Shown: positions 22,437-30,289 of the stretch, piece by piece
How positions within the stretch are numbered: position 1 is the first letter of the stretch
Layout: every line of letters starts with the position of its first letter
From: CAZOVB01 sp964583095
Lineage (GTDB): Bacteria; Planctomycetota; Phycisphaerae; SM23-33
Length of the DNA: 64,000 bases
Reading direction: 5' to 3'
Assembly (NCBI GenBank): GCA_964583095.1
Contig: CAZOVB010000024.1
Coordinates: forward strand, 1-64,000
The notes under the pieces: model-generated
What the model was told of the DNA's origin: nothing
Databases searched by the model: none
The model's input: only the letters and a program-made list of their open reading frames with translations
Program-made: the position numbers and the translations under genes

Positions 22437-22661
22437 CTATTCAACCATCGTGCTTGGCGGGCCATCATTAGGGTTTCTGACATCAGGATTATTAGAGCAA
22501 CTGGAAATAATCAAGATGAGCAAAGACAGAGAGATGCATACACCAATTAACCATCCTCTTCGTTTGCCCTTATACTTATCTCCTTCCCACCAATCTTTCA
22601 GGCCATCGTATTCGTCAGCGCCAAGGACGCCTGCAATCTTTTCGGACATTTGCTCATTCAT
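22437..22661 (-). CDS. C-terminally anchored membrane protein, 74 aa
   Basis: The ATG at 22661 has GGAAG just upstream. The acidic/aromatic N-terminal part (GADEYDGLKDWWEGD) precedes one membrane segment (WLIGVCISLSLLILIIS). It overlaps the prepilin-like gene by ATGA, which suggests they function together. It converges with the sulfotransferase gene. Confidence 0.7.
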   Translation of the reverse strand: MNEQMSEKIAGVLGADEYDGLKDWWEGDKYKGKRRGWLIGVCISLSLLILIISSCSNNPDVRNPNDGPPSTMVE

Positions 22662-23461
22662 TGTTGCTTCCAATCAAAAGTGAATCCATCTCCATTAACA
22701 GTGGTGCGTTCTACATCTACAACTTCTGCGTGTCCATCAGCAAAATTAGCATTCCATTTGCTTGAACTATTATGCCAAAACAGTTCTTCATATTCGCTGA
22801 TATTAAATGCGTTTTGGAAATAAGCATCAGGGTTGACATCATAAGCCGTAATCCTCGCTCCGGGTTCAGAAGAAAGAACAAAGCGAGAAGGATTTCTGAT
22901 ATCAGATCGATTTGCAGATCTAGACGGAGAAGGCTCGGTCATGCTCGCAGCCTGTTCTTGTGCCGTTAGGCTATCCGCCCTCAAGTTGCCATAATCGTTG
23001 ACTCCATCAGAATCAGAATCTTCCCATTTGCTGTTCATAGCATACGAAGTTCCAGTGTAGCGGTACAACTCGATTTCATCAGACGGGCAGCGAGATACCG
23101 CTAAACTGTTGCCTCCGTCATCCGCATTGAAGTAATCATTAAGCGGGCGAATATTAGGAGTGTAGTTCCCGTAGTTTAGCGTTCCGAGTGTAGCCGTTCC
23201 TGCGTCGCCAGCAAAAAGGTAGACGCTACCTCCAGACGTATTGTCATTCGGATCCGGTCGATTAGAGGGATATTCTCCCTTATGCTCATCTGCGTACATT
23301 TCAAACGCAAGACCAAGTTGTCTCATGTTCGAGAGACATTGCATGTTCTTTGCTGTCCTTCGTGCTGCACCAAGTGCGGGCAGCAGGATGCTGATGAGCA
23401 GTGCGATGATCGAAATGACCACCAACAGTTCGATGAGGGTAAAAGCAGTGTTGCGTTTCAT
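22658..23461 (-). CDS. prepilin-like protein with N-terminal methylation motif
   Basis: The 267-residue protein starts MKRNTAFTLIELLVVISIIALLIS: basic leader, conserved Glu at +5 of the mature form, hydrophobic helix. This is a type II/IV pseudopilin signature. Later HNSSSKWNANFADGHAEVVDV fits the H...DG pattern of the Planctomycetes prepilin families, where such proteins occur in many copies. It is probably a host-derived gene or a surface element; the role on this element is unknown. Confidence 0.85.
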   Translation of the reverse strand: MKRNTAFTLIELLVVISIIALLISILLPALGAARRTAKNMQCLSNMRQLGLAFEMYADEHKGEYPSNRPDPNDNTSGGSVYLFAGDAGTATLGTLNYGNYTPNIRPLNDYFNADDGGNSLAVSRCPSDEIELYRYTGTSYAMNSKWEDSDSDGVNDYGNLRADSLTAQEQAASMTEPSPSRSANRSDIRNPSRFVLSSEPGARITAYDVNPDAYFQNAFNISEYEELFWHNSSSKWNANFADGHAEVVDVERTTVNGDGFTFDWKQQ

Positions 23462-23478
23462 GGTGTAACCTTTCAAAG

Positions 23479-23507
23479 GATATATTTCTTGAGAGTTGTG
23501 ACCGGGG
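23479..23507 (-). promoter_or_regulatory. promoter, start 23461 (leadered)
   Basis: CCCCGG, 17 nt, TATATC; AAAGG before the start. Confidence 0.7.
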
Positions 23508-23509
23508 GA

Positions 23510-23734
23510 TCAGAGAGCCATCGTCGGCGACAGTTTGCAGACCATCGAGCAGTCAAAGTTGCAGACATGTTCGCCTGCTGCGTTGTAGCCCTTGATGTAC
23601 TCGACGTTGATCGCCAGATCGCAGCCGTTGAGGGTTTCGCCGATTCTTTCTTCAGCCTCAAGTAGGCTGGGGAATTCTGCGGAGGTTCCATCGCCGTAGG
23701 TAGCGACGATACGAGTTGCGTTTTTGTCATTCAT
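23510..23734 (-). CDS. hypothetical protein, 74 aa
   Basis: Starts MNDKNATRIVATYGDGTSAE; contains LLEAEERIGETLNGCDL and CNFDCSMVCKL. Leaderless by geometry. Confidence 0.65.
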   Translation of the reverse strand: MNDKNATRIVATYGDGTSAEFPSLLEAEERIGETLNGCDLAINVEYIKGYNAAGEHVCNFDCSMVCKLSPTMAL

Positions 23735-23738
23735 AATT

Positions 23739-23767
23739 GATATATTTCTTTAGGATTGTGACCGGGG
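23739..23767 (-). promoter_or_regulatory. promoter, start 23734
   Basis: CCCCGG, 17 nt, TATATC, 4 nt to ATG. Confidence 0.75.
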
Positions 23768-23769
23768 GA

Positions 23770-24135
23770 TTAAACGTCGCTAAGGTTCCAACCGTAAACG
23801 TCAGCATCAGGCAACTTGACAGGCTCGGGACCACAAACCATTTCAAAGACCTTCTTAACCTTCTCGTCGTCTTCTTCGTTTTGCAAAAAGTCAGAGATAT
23901 GTTCAATCAAGTTCTTGTAACTGCCGTAATGCTCGAAGTAATCCTTGCCGAGGAACCAAGTTCCATTGAACTCTTCATCATTAGGATGAGAGGTAGAGAC
24001 AATGGTGACGTTCGGAATACCTGCGCCAGGCTCATCTCGCAAGTTCTGAACGATGGTTTCGAGACTCGTACCATCTTGGTACGATTTGTTGAGAACGATC
24101 TTATCGTTAGTGTAGATTGCTTTGACTTGGATCAT
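23770..24135 (-). CDS. hypothetical protein, 121 aa
   Basis: Starts MIQVKAIYTNDKIVLNKSY. Acidic helical middle (LQNEEDDEKVKKVFEMV). Leadered gene with GGACAC upstream. Not recognised. Confidence 0.65.
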   Translation of the reverse strand: MIQVKAIYTNDKIVLNKSYQDGTSLETIVQNLRDEPGAGIPNVTIVSTSHPNDEEFNGTWFLGKDYFEHYGSYKNLIEHISDFLQNEEDDEKVKKVFEMVCGPEPVKLPDADVYGWNLSDV

Positions 24136-24169
24136 GGTTTGTGTCCTTTCGGTTGAGTTTCGTACAACC

Positions 24170-24198
24170 GATATATTTATCCGCGTTTGTCGCCGGGG
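24170..24198 (-). promoter_or_regulatory. promoter, start 24135 (leadered)
   Basis: CCCCGG, 17 nt, TATATC. Confidence 0.7.
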
Positions 24199-24201
24199 GT
24201 A

Positions 24202-25026
24202 TCAATCCATCTTAGGGACGCGATTAATGCCAACCGTAGACGGCAACTTAACCGCGTCGCCGTTCAACTCGGCAGTCTTCGCCCACCAAATATGCTTGTA
24301 GTATACGCGAGTACCGCAATAATTCGTAGAGCCAACTCGAACATGCTTCTTACGCTTTTGCTTGGGCTGATTGACAATGAAAGGACCGCTCGATCCTCCG
24401 ATGGAGTAAGCGCCATGCAACTGAACGCGCCAACCTTCATCCAACTGCGGCATAATGACATGCTTGCACACCATCTCATGAATACGATCCGCTTCTCGCT
24501 TCTTTTCCTTTTCCCACTCTTCATCAGTCTTGATCCAAGACGGTCGGCGATCAAAGTCAAGCGTAATGCCCGCCTGCTTTGCTTCTGCAACCGTCATGGC
24601 AGCATTGACGATAGCGTTGAGTTTCTTCTTCGGCATGTTGACAAAGGTCGAAGTGATACCGCCTACCCAGTCATTCCAACCGCCATCGGTCGTTCCGCCA
24701 GATACGCTCAACGTCATCTGAACGCCGTCGATAATGACTTCGGGATAAGAGCCGCCGTCCTTGGGAACGATCTCGATCTTGTCCTTGGGAACAGCGAAGT
24801 AAAGGTATGACCCCAACTTGGAAGTCCAAAACTTCGAGCCATTCGCACGGTAATGCTTGAACTCCAAAACATCGACTTCGCGAGCCAGCATCTTGGGATG
24901 ATCAAAGTCAAAACTCGCTCGGTTCGGCAGATAGCCAACCTTGAGAATGATGAACGGGGCTTCATCAGTAGTCATGAAGTATTCATCGATGACATGGGTT
25001 TTCTTGCTTACTTCGCTCAACAGCAT
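24202..25026 (-). CDS. hypothetical protein, 274 aa
   Basis: One of the longer unassigned proteins. It has a beta-rich N-terminal half (FIILKVGYLPNRASFDFDHP), a Gly-rich VSGGTTDGGWNDWVGGI motif near the centre, and a Lys/Glu-rich helix (EEWEKEKKREADRIHEMVCK). I do not recognise a family. Confidence 0.7.
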   Translation of the reverse strand: MLLSEVSKKTHVIDEYFMTTDEAPFIILKVGYLPNRASFDFDHPKMLAREVDVLEFKHYRANGSKFWTSKLGSYLYFAVPKDKIEIVPKDGGSYPEVIIDGVQMTLSVSGGTTDGGWNDWVGGITSTFVNMPKKKLNAIVNAAMTVAEAKQAGITLDFDRRPSWIKTDEEWEKEKKREADRIHEMVCKHVIMPQLDEGWRVQLHGAYSIGGSSGPFIVNQPKQKRKKHVRVGSTNYCGTRVYYKHIWWAKTAELNGDAVKLPSTVGINRVPKMD

Positions 25027-25060
25027 GGTTTATTCCTTGTAGGGGTAATCGGTGCTGATC

Positions 25061-25089
25061 GATATAGCAAAGAAACCTTGTCGCCGGGG
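25061..25089 (-). promoter_or_regulatory. promoter, start 25026 (leadered)
   Basis: CCCCGG, 17 nt, TATATC. Confidence 0.7.
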
Positions 25090-25091
25090 GA

Positions 25092-25613
25092 CTACGGACG
25101 CTCGTCTCCATCCATGTATGCCAACGCATCCGCGTACTTCTTTTCGAGATATTCTCGCTCGCTCGTCTTGAGCTTTTCGAGCCGGTCAGGATCCGTATTG
25201 TCAGCGATATCGGCTCGCTTGATCCACTCGGGGAGAGGATTCTTGTAAGAGAGAATCCGCTTGATGAACTGCATGTAACCCTTCTTGCCCTTTTCTTCAG
25301 GCATCTTGGTTACAACACCCACAATCTCAACGACGCGAGAGACTTCCGCAAGCTCGTAATCAGTCGTGGCTCCAGCCGCTTCTTCGAGCATGCCGTACAA
25401 CTTCCCTTCGGTCATGCCCTCAACGTCTTCAATGACATCGTGAAGAACGGCGGCAGCGCGAATCACCTCGTAGTCTTCATCGCTATCAACGTACCCCATG
25501 TACTCATGTTGAGAGACGCGGATCGGGTGGAGAATGTAGGGTTCGTTGTTCTTGTCGAGAACACCTGCGTGGAGTTCTGTAGCGACTCGGATTGCTGCTT
25601 CGTATATGTTCAT
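25092..25613 (-). CDS. HD-domain (p)ppGpp hydrolase-like protein
   Basis: The 173-residue protein has the RelA/SpoT-hydrolase pattern: ATELHAGVLDKNNEPYILHP (His29), AAVLHDVIED (His58-Asp59 and Glu62-Asp63), then a later D in IKRADIADNT. Small single-domain members remove the 3'-pyrophosphate of (p)ppGpp. The enzyme could blunt a host alarmone response. It is probably co-transcribed behind 25649-26113. Confidence 0.8.
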   Translation of the reverse strand: MNIYEAAIRVATELHAGVLDKNNEPYILHPIRVSQHEYMGYVDSDEDYEVIRAAAVLHDVIEDVEGMTEGKLYGMLEEAAGATTDYELAEVSRVVEIVGVVTKMPEEKGKKGYMQFIKRILSYKNPLPEWIKRADIADNTDPDRLEKLKTSEREYLEKKYADALAYMDGDERP

Positions 25614-25648
25614 GGTTATTTAATGGAGAGAAGTTTTGGGGATCAAGG

Positions 25649-26113
25649 TCAACGTAAATCGTCGCCACGGTAGTATCTCATCCGCTCGTCGCCGGTGAAA
25701 TTGTCGGTAAGGTAAATATACAGCGTACCGTCAAACTCATCGGGGTACTTGTACTTGGCGTAAACGTAAGCAACTCGTTTTGCCGTCTGAAAAGAGAACA
25801 CGGTTCGTTCGTACTGGTCAGCGGTAAAGAAAACTTGCCCGTTGTTGACGTACAGGTTGTCAGCGAAGTTGACATTGAGAAGCCAATCGTATCGCTTACT
25901 TTGTGAAACGCTTGAACCATCTTCGAGGTCGAGCAGTTCGGTGTAAGCGTAGGATCGGAGATCCCTCAAGTCGTCGTGACGATCCCTTGTATTCTCGGAG
26001 ACGCCAGGTGCTTCTGCCTGCAACCCTATCTCATCGATAGTGGGTTCAGGTCCGAAAATGAGGTAGAGGATGATCGCTACGTTGAGTAGTCCAAATCCGA
26101 GTTTTGCAAACAT
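25649..26113 (-). CDS. membrane-anchored or secreted protein, 154 aa
   Basis: The N-terminal MFAKLGFGLLNVAIILYLIFG is a membrane anchor or signal peptide. The external part has an acidic linker and a beta-rich domain (GTLYIYLTDNFTGDERMRYY). AAAGG precedes the start by 8 nt. Confidence 0.7.
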   Translation of the reverse strand: MFAKLGFGLLNVAIILYLIFGPEPTIDEIGLQAEAPGVSENTRDRHDDLRDLRSYAYTELLDLEDGSSVSQSKRYDWLLNVNFADNLYVNNGQVFFTADQYERTVFSFQTAKRVAYVYAKYKYPDEFDGTLYIYLTDNFTGDERMRYYRGDDLR

Positions 26114-26134
26114 GGTGATTGCCTTTCTATGCTC

Positions 26135-26163
26135 AATATATTTCTACTCGATTGTGGCCGGAG
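26135..26163 (-). promoter_or_regulatory. promoter, start 26113 (leadered)
   Basis: CTCCGG, 17 nt, TATATT. Confidence 0.7.
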
Positions 26164-26260
26164 GATAGCTCGCCGTTATTTATATCAGAACTTTGAACGC
26201 CATTCGGTGCTTATCTGGTGCTTAATTCGGTGTTGGCAGGTGCTTAGGGTAAAAATGGTC

Positions 26261-26450
26261 TGCGCCGTTATACTCTTAATTGGTAATTAAGAGACGAATT
26301 TCTAGCAAATTGGTGCTTTCTTCCAAAAGATGCCGCGCCGTTATACTCTTACTACTTCTGTAGTAAGAGATGAAATCTCGTAATTTTGGGGGATGAACTG
26401 CGACATAAGCCCTACGCCGTTATACTCTAACTACGTTAGAGACGAGATCT
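26261..26450. repeat. three spaced hairpin units with covarying stems
   Basis: Units begin CGCCGTTATA at about 26263, 26336 and 26415. Each is followed by CTCT... with a self-complementary stem: 26273-26293 (9 bp), 26346-26369 (10 bp) and 26425-26441 (7 bp), then GACGA/ATGAA. The stem bases differ between units but stay paired. Confidence 0.85.
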
Positions 26451-26458
26451 GCATTCAC

Positions 26459-26767
26459 CTAACTGAGTAAATAAACCGCTGCCGCATCGTCCATGAAAAT
26501 GTATTCGACGGCAGAGTGGACGATGAAAACGCATTCGTTGCCGCAGAAATGCCCCAGTTTAAATCGTACAGCCCAATCAGAGGCAAGACTGAGGTCTGAC
26601 CCCTCTAAATAGCCGAGGCTCTCAGAAACGATCCTGAGCGATTCCGGGTCAACCTTCTCTTTGAACTGATCGAAGGTGATTCCCTCCGCCTCTTCGACCA
26701 TCAAAGCGAGGTCATTCACCAGGTGGTCAGGACATCCGACGCAGTTAAGGGCATAGTTGTAGTTCAT
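26459..26767 (-). CDS. acidic hypothetical protein, 102 aa
   Basis: Starts MNYNYALNCVGCPDHLVNDL; helical, ends MDDAAAVYLLS. Leaderless by geometry. Confidence 0.65.
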   Translation of the reverse strand: MNYNYALNCVGCPDHLVNDLALMVEEAEGITFDQFKEKVDPESLRIVSESLGYLEGSDLSLASDWAVRFKLGHFCGNECVFIVHSAVEYIFMDDAAAVYLLS

Positions 26768-26771
26768 GCTC

Positions 26772-26800
26772 AATATATTTCTTATCTTTTGTCGCCGGGG
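26772..26800 (-). promoter_or_regulatory. promoter, start 26767
   Basis: CCCCGG, 17 nt, TATATT, 4 nt to ATG. Confidence 0.75.
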
Positions 26801-26801
26801 G

Positions 26802-26831
26802 AAAAGAACTGGCCCCCTTTCGGAGGCCAGT
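26802..26831 (-). terminator. intrinsic terminator of 26862-27650
   Basis: Minus-strand ACTGGCC/GGCCAGT stem followed by TCTTTT. Confidence 0.75.
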
Positions 26832-26861
26832 CTTGAGCAATGAGGTTGCTCGGTCGGGATC

Positions 26862-27650
26862 TTAGTTGAGCAGAGCAGCGTTCATCGACGGATCAACTGC
26901 CGAGAGCTTCAGATCCGAAGCGAACTCGGTAGCGAAGAAGCCGCTAAGCCGCTGGGTGCGGTCGTGGAACGTTACGCCGTTACGCTGGGCAGTCTTCTTG
27001 CTGACCTCGGTGACAGCGTTGTGCAGCGACCAAGCCGTGCGAGGCTTGAAATCGTCATACGACGGCTCATGCCATTCGTCCAAGATCTTGATCATGTCGC
27101 CGTCAGGAACAACTTTCGCCTCGCGGATCATGCGACCCGTGAAGTGATACGCTTCCCTATCCGACAGATCGGTGTTGCGGAGACGATCAAAGAGATCGCG
27201 TTGCTGCCGACAGATGTCATCGAGAACGTTGAGAGCCTCGGACATCTTGTCTTGGATCGTGCTGATAACGCCGGGGATGTGCTTGGCTCGAACAACTTGG
27301 CTTGCAAAGAAGCAACCATTGGTGCAAACCATGACTTGCGAGCCAAAGCCGACTCGAAGAGCCATCGATTTGTCGTAGCTGTTCATGATGCCAACCATCA
27401 TTCGAACAGACGGATCGACGTTGAGCGTGAGCGGCATCGTACCGACCATCTTTTCGCGAGCCTTGTCGAGGGTGAACTGCCGCAGATCCTTGCCAGCGGG
27501 ATCTCGCAAGATCTCGTAGCCTCGGCTGTTCAAGGCACATTCCATCAGATCGATGGCGTCGCCGTGGGAAACAGGCTGGTACGTCGAGGTTTTCTCGACA
27601 TGGCTGGGAACAACGGCGGATCGGACTTGGGCTTCGGTATGCGAGGGCAT
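26862..27650 (-). CDS. DUF932 family protein
   Basis: The 262-residue protein has the DUF932 pattern typical of phage/plasmid-like proteins: a central GFGSQVMVCTNGCF, then the conserved TAWSLHNAVTEV near the C terminus. The chosen ATG has GGAG 6 nt upstream. Members are common on plasmids and phages but have no agreed function. Confidence 0.85.
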   Translation of the reverse strand: MPSHTEAQVRSAVVPSHVEKTSTYQPVSHGDAIDLMECALNSRGYEILRDPAGKDLRQFTLDKAREKMVGTMPLTLNVDPSVRMMVGIMNSYDKSMALRVGFGSQVMVCTNGCFFASQVVRAKHIPGVISTIQDKMSEALNVLDDICRQQRDLFDRLRNTDLSDREAYHFTGRMIREAKVVPDGDMIKILDEWHEPSYDDFKPRTAWSLHNAVTEVSKKTAQRNGVTFHDRTQRLSGFFATEFASDLKLSAVDPSMNAALLN

Positions 27651-27690
27651 GGGGGTCTCCAAAAGAGGGATGTTGGTGAATTCTACAACC

Positions 27691-27719
27691 GATATATTTT
27701 ATCAGTTTTGTGACCGGAG
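27691..27719 (-). promoter_or_regulatory. promoter, start 27650 (leadered)
   Basis: CTCCGG, 17 nt, TATATC. Confidence 0.7.
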
Positions 27720-27721
27720 GA

Positions 27722-27982
27722 TTAAAAATTGACGGTGAAATATGGATGACCCTCGTCAAGGGTGCCATCAACCTTATCAAGGCAGAACGCCGAGTAATCG
27801 CCGGTGGGGAGACCTTCGTCATCGAGTTCCTCGGGAACCCATTCCTTGACAAAATCAAAAATCGGGATAACCTCATCCGTTTCCATCAGGCAAACAGCGG
27901 GGTTGTCATCGAGGTGTTCTTCGGGGATCTGCTTCAACATCTCAAGAAGTTTGCGGTACGTTAGTTTGTTGTCATTTTTCAT
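27722..27982 (-). CDS. conserved-type hypothetical protein, 86 aa
   Basis: Starts MKNDNKLTYRKLLEMLKQIP and ends LDEGHPYFTVNF, the typical LTY..LL..L ... HPY pattern of a short mobile-element family (recalled, not searched). Leaderless by geometry. Confidence 0.7.
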   Translation of the reverse strand: MKNDNKLTYRKLLEMLKQIPEEHLDDNPAVCLMETDEVIPIFDFVKEWVPEELDDEGLPTGDYSAFCLDKVDGTLDEGHPYFTVNF

Positions 27983-27986
27983 ACTC

Positions 27987-28015
27987 AATATATTACTTGT
28001 CTTTTGTCGCCGGGG
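27987..28015 (-). promoter_or_regulatory. promoter, start 27982
   Basis: CCCCGG, 17 nt, TATATT, 4 nt to ATG. Confidence 0.75.
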
Positions 28016-28016
28016 T

Positions 28017-28045
28017 AAAAGAAAAACCGCCCCTTTCGAGGCGGT
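28017..28045 (-). terminator. intrinsic terminator of 28078-29028
   Basis: Minus-strand ACCGCC/GGCGGT stem then TTTTTCTTTT. Confidence 0.8.
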
Positions 28046-28077
28046 CATTCAGTGTTAGGGTGTTGGGACTTTGAGAC

Positions 28078-29028
28078 TTACTCGGCTTCGGCAGCCCGAC
28101 GATCCGCAGCGTTGAAGATGCCGCCTTGGATACCAACCTTGCCCTTGACGTAGCGCAGGATGTCCTTAGCGAACTTGACATCGCGAGGCGAGGAGGTCTC
28201 GTCTTCGATGATGGCGTTGAGATCCTTGCGGAACTCGGTCATCGAGCGACCAACTTGCTTCTTGCCATTGCCATCGCCGGTGTCCTTGTTGGCATTCGCA
28301 GCAGCGCGGGTGCCTTCAGTAACAGCCGTCGAGTCGAGCGTGCCATCGTCCTTCTTCGCCTGCTCGATGACTTGCTTACGCTGATCATCGTTGAGGCTTG
28401 CAAGGTCCATCGCCTTCTGTTGGGCGAGCTTGCCTTCGTGGACAAGACGGCGGGTCTCATCATCGAGATCCATCAGCAGCAGCATACGGCTGACCCAGGC
28501 TCCGCCGCAGTTGAACCGCTTGGCAACTTCATCGTTGCTCATGCCGTGATCGTCCTTCAGACGCTTCATGAGGTAGGCTCGGTCGATGGGAGAAAGACCC
28601 TTCTTCTTGTCGTTCTCATCGATGGCGGCGAACAGAGCTTCCTTATCGTCCTTGTTGACGATGTTAACGGACAGACGGAAAACGCCAGCCTTCTTGTCGA
28701 AGTTGGGGCAGTTGCTTTCAGCAGCAAGAGCCTTCAACTCATCATCGCCGTTGATCTTGATCGCAGCAGCCAGGCGGTGTTCGCCAGCGATCAGTTCGAG
28801 ATCTTCGGTCAGCTTGCCGTCATCGCCGACCGTTCGGCGTGCAACGACTGCCGTCAGCTGCCCCTCGGTGACCATCAGCTGTGCGAGGTTGTCGATGTGC
28901 GTCGAATTGCGCTGTTCCCAACGCGCTCGCAGTGCGGGGTTGATGCTGATCGCATCGGGGTTGACCTTGATACCGTTGTCGCCAGACTTGGCATCGAGAG
29001 CCGTGTTCAACTTGCTTGCCATTCCCAT
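28078..29028 (-). CDS. ParB-like partition/nuclease protein
   Basis: The 316-residue protein has the ParB N-terminal domain with box GEHRLAAAI (residues 82-90), a helix-turn-helix around 163-185 (SNDEVAKRFNCGGAWVSRM) and an Asn/Asp-rich linker near 225-250. It starts at the ATG behind AAAGGA. On a phage or plasmid it may partition DNA or act as a nuclease; no ParA was found here. The ORF upstream of this start is open but lacks a ribosome site. Confidence 0.85.
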   Translation of the reverse strand: MGMASKLNTALDAKSGDNGIKVNPDAISINPALRARWEQRNSTHIDNLAQLMVTEGQLTAVVARRTVGDDGKLTEDLELIAGEHRLAAAIKINGDDELKALAAESNCPNFDKKAGVFRLSVNIVNKDDKEALFAAIDENDKKKGLSPIDRAYLMKRLKDDHGMSNDEVAKRFNCGGAWVSRMLLLMDLDDETRRLVHEGKLAQQKAMDLASLNDDQRKQVIEQAKKDDGTLDSTAVTEGTRAAANANKDTGDGNGKKQVGRSMTEFRKDLNAIIEDETSSPRDVKFAKDILRYVKGKVGIQGGIFNAADRRAAEAE

Positions 29029-29080
29029 GATGAATTTTCCTTTCGAGGATTGAGGTAGGTGGGGAAGTTCGCTTGTGCTT

Positions 29081-29109
29081 AAAATATCAAAATCACATTG
29101 TCGCCGGAG
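29081..29109 (-). promoter_or_regulatory. promoter, start 29028 (leadered)
   Basis: CTCCGG, 17 nt, TATTTT. Confidence 0.6.
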
Positions 29110-29127
29110 GTTTGCAGAGATGAGGTA

Positions 29128-29170
29128 ATAAAAAAACCGCCCCTGGATGCTCGGGGCATCAACAGGGGCA
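29128..29170 (-). terminator. intrinsic terminator of 29242-30243
   Basis: Minus-strand stem GCCCCTG/CAGGGGC with inner GATGC/GCATC, then a T7 run. Confidence 0.8.
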
Positions 29171-29241
29171 GCTTCCGGGGGCGATGTTGTATGTCTGTAC
29201 CTTAGCCAAACACCAATCACATGTCAACTAACTACTTGTGG

Positions 29242-30243
29242 TTATTTGGCAAAGACTTTCTTCTTGAGCTTGATCGTCTCTCGACCGAGTTTCCGCTTGA
29301 GGGTCGTGCCAGATCTCCATGCATTCCATGCGTCGATACATGCGAGCCGCATGTCATCTCCAGGGATCGCATCTTTGTACGATCCGCCACCGCGACCTGC
29401 GTTAACCGAGTGCTTCATGAGGAATTCTCGGAGTTTCCAACGAGGGTCATCGACCTTGAGTTCTGCTCCGACCGCAACAGCGATCCAGAACTTCCTCGAA
29501 TCGCCTTCCGCCTTGCGCATCGTCTCGAACATTGCCTTAAAGACAGGGGATCGATGGAGATGGCGATAGTCCGGCTTGGAGACATCCTTGATCAGATGAC
29601 CGACCTTGAGGCAGAGGTCATACCAATCGTTCTTCATCAAGTGGGCGAGTTCGTCGGGGCTATGCTCGCTGACCTTGGCGAATCCCCAGAGCCAAGTAGA
29701 AAGACCTTGGGAGATCCTCTTCAACGTTTGTTTGTTGAAGTCTGCATAGGCAGCAGTACCGTAGAGGATCGAGTCAATGACGTTGGCTCGACTTCGAGCC
29801 TTGCCGCGGTCGATGGTAGCGTAGAGTTTACGCATGTCATCTTCGGTCTTCGCCTTGTAATGGAAGTACCGGATCTTCGGACGGTAGTTGGGATTTTCTT
29901 CGTAGTAGACGCGAGCCCAGCAAGTGTGCTGACCGTTCATGCGGTAACAAACGCCGTCGTACTCGCAAACGATGATCGTCGCTTGTTCAGCAAGGAACGC
30001 TCCTTGACGCATGGCATCGAGGAGTTTGGCAACATGCTTTGAGTCAAGGGATCTGTCTGCCGAGAACTCCTCATGTTCAAGGATGCTTTCAGCGAACTTG
30101 AAAGTGAAAGGTACGGCCTCGTCTTTGACGAGTTTGATTCCCTCGAACTGTCCTATTTCAGCAACGTCATCGATTGCTGTCATCTTCGAGACTTTGGGTT
30201 TCTTGGACGAATGAATATCTTCCGCGGATTTCTTTCTTGGCAT
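29242..30243 (-). CDS. ParB/Srx-like nuclease-domain protein, 333 aa
   Basis: Contains SKHVAKLLDAMRQGAFLAEQ, then YRMNGQHTCWARV, the ParB-like nuclease box in a degenerate form, and a long C-terminal helical/basic part. Lys-rich N and C termini. It may be an accessory DNA-binding protein rather than a partition ParB. A weak promoter-like element lies upstream. Confidence 0.65.
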   Translation of the reverse strand: MPRKKSAEDIHSSKKPKVSKMTAIDDVAEIGQFEGIKLVKDEAVPFTFKFAESILEHEEFSADRSLDSKHVAKLLDAMRQGAFLAEQATIIVCEYDGVCYRMNGQHTCWARVYYEENPNYRPKIRYFHYKAKTEDDMRKLYATIDRGKARSRANVIDSILYGTAAYADFNKQTLKRISQGLSTWLWGFAKVSEHSPDELAHLMKNDWYDLCLKVGHLIKDVSKPDYRHLHRSPVFKAMFETMRKAEGDSRKFWIAVAVGAELKVDDPRWKLREFLMKHSVNAGRGGGSYKDAIPGDDMRLACIDAWNAWRSGTTLKRKLGRETIKLKKKVFAK

Positions 30244-30248
30244 AATCT

Positions 30249-30277
30249 TGGTATTCCCTGATTAATTGTTTCCGGAG
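30249..30277 (-). promoter_or_regulatory. weak promoter, start 30243
   Basis: CTCCGG, 17 nt, ATACCA; the -10 box is poor. Confidence 0.35.
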
Positions 30278-30289
30278 ACTTGGTGAGAC

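Larger units (their letters stand above)
26114..26458. other. intergenic region with three hairpin units
   Basis: No gene is visible; it holds a promoter and a set of GGTGCTTA-type repeats (26210-26320) plus the hairpin triplet described separately. Confidence 0.6.

Noticed and set aside
26114..26458. CRISPR-like or origin repeat
   Set aside because: Only three units, with unlike spacing and no AT-rich unwinding tract or DnaA-type boxes that I can see.
28078..29220. A longer ParB-like protein starting at 29220
   Set aside because: The extension covers the promoter and terminator region, and the ATG at 29028 has AAAGGA upstream.
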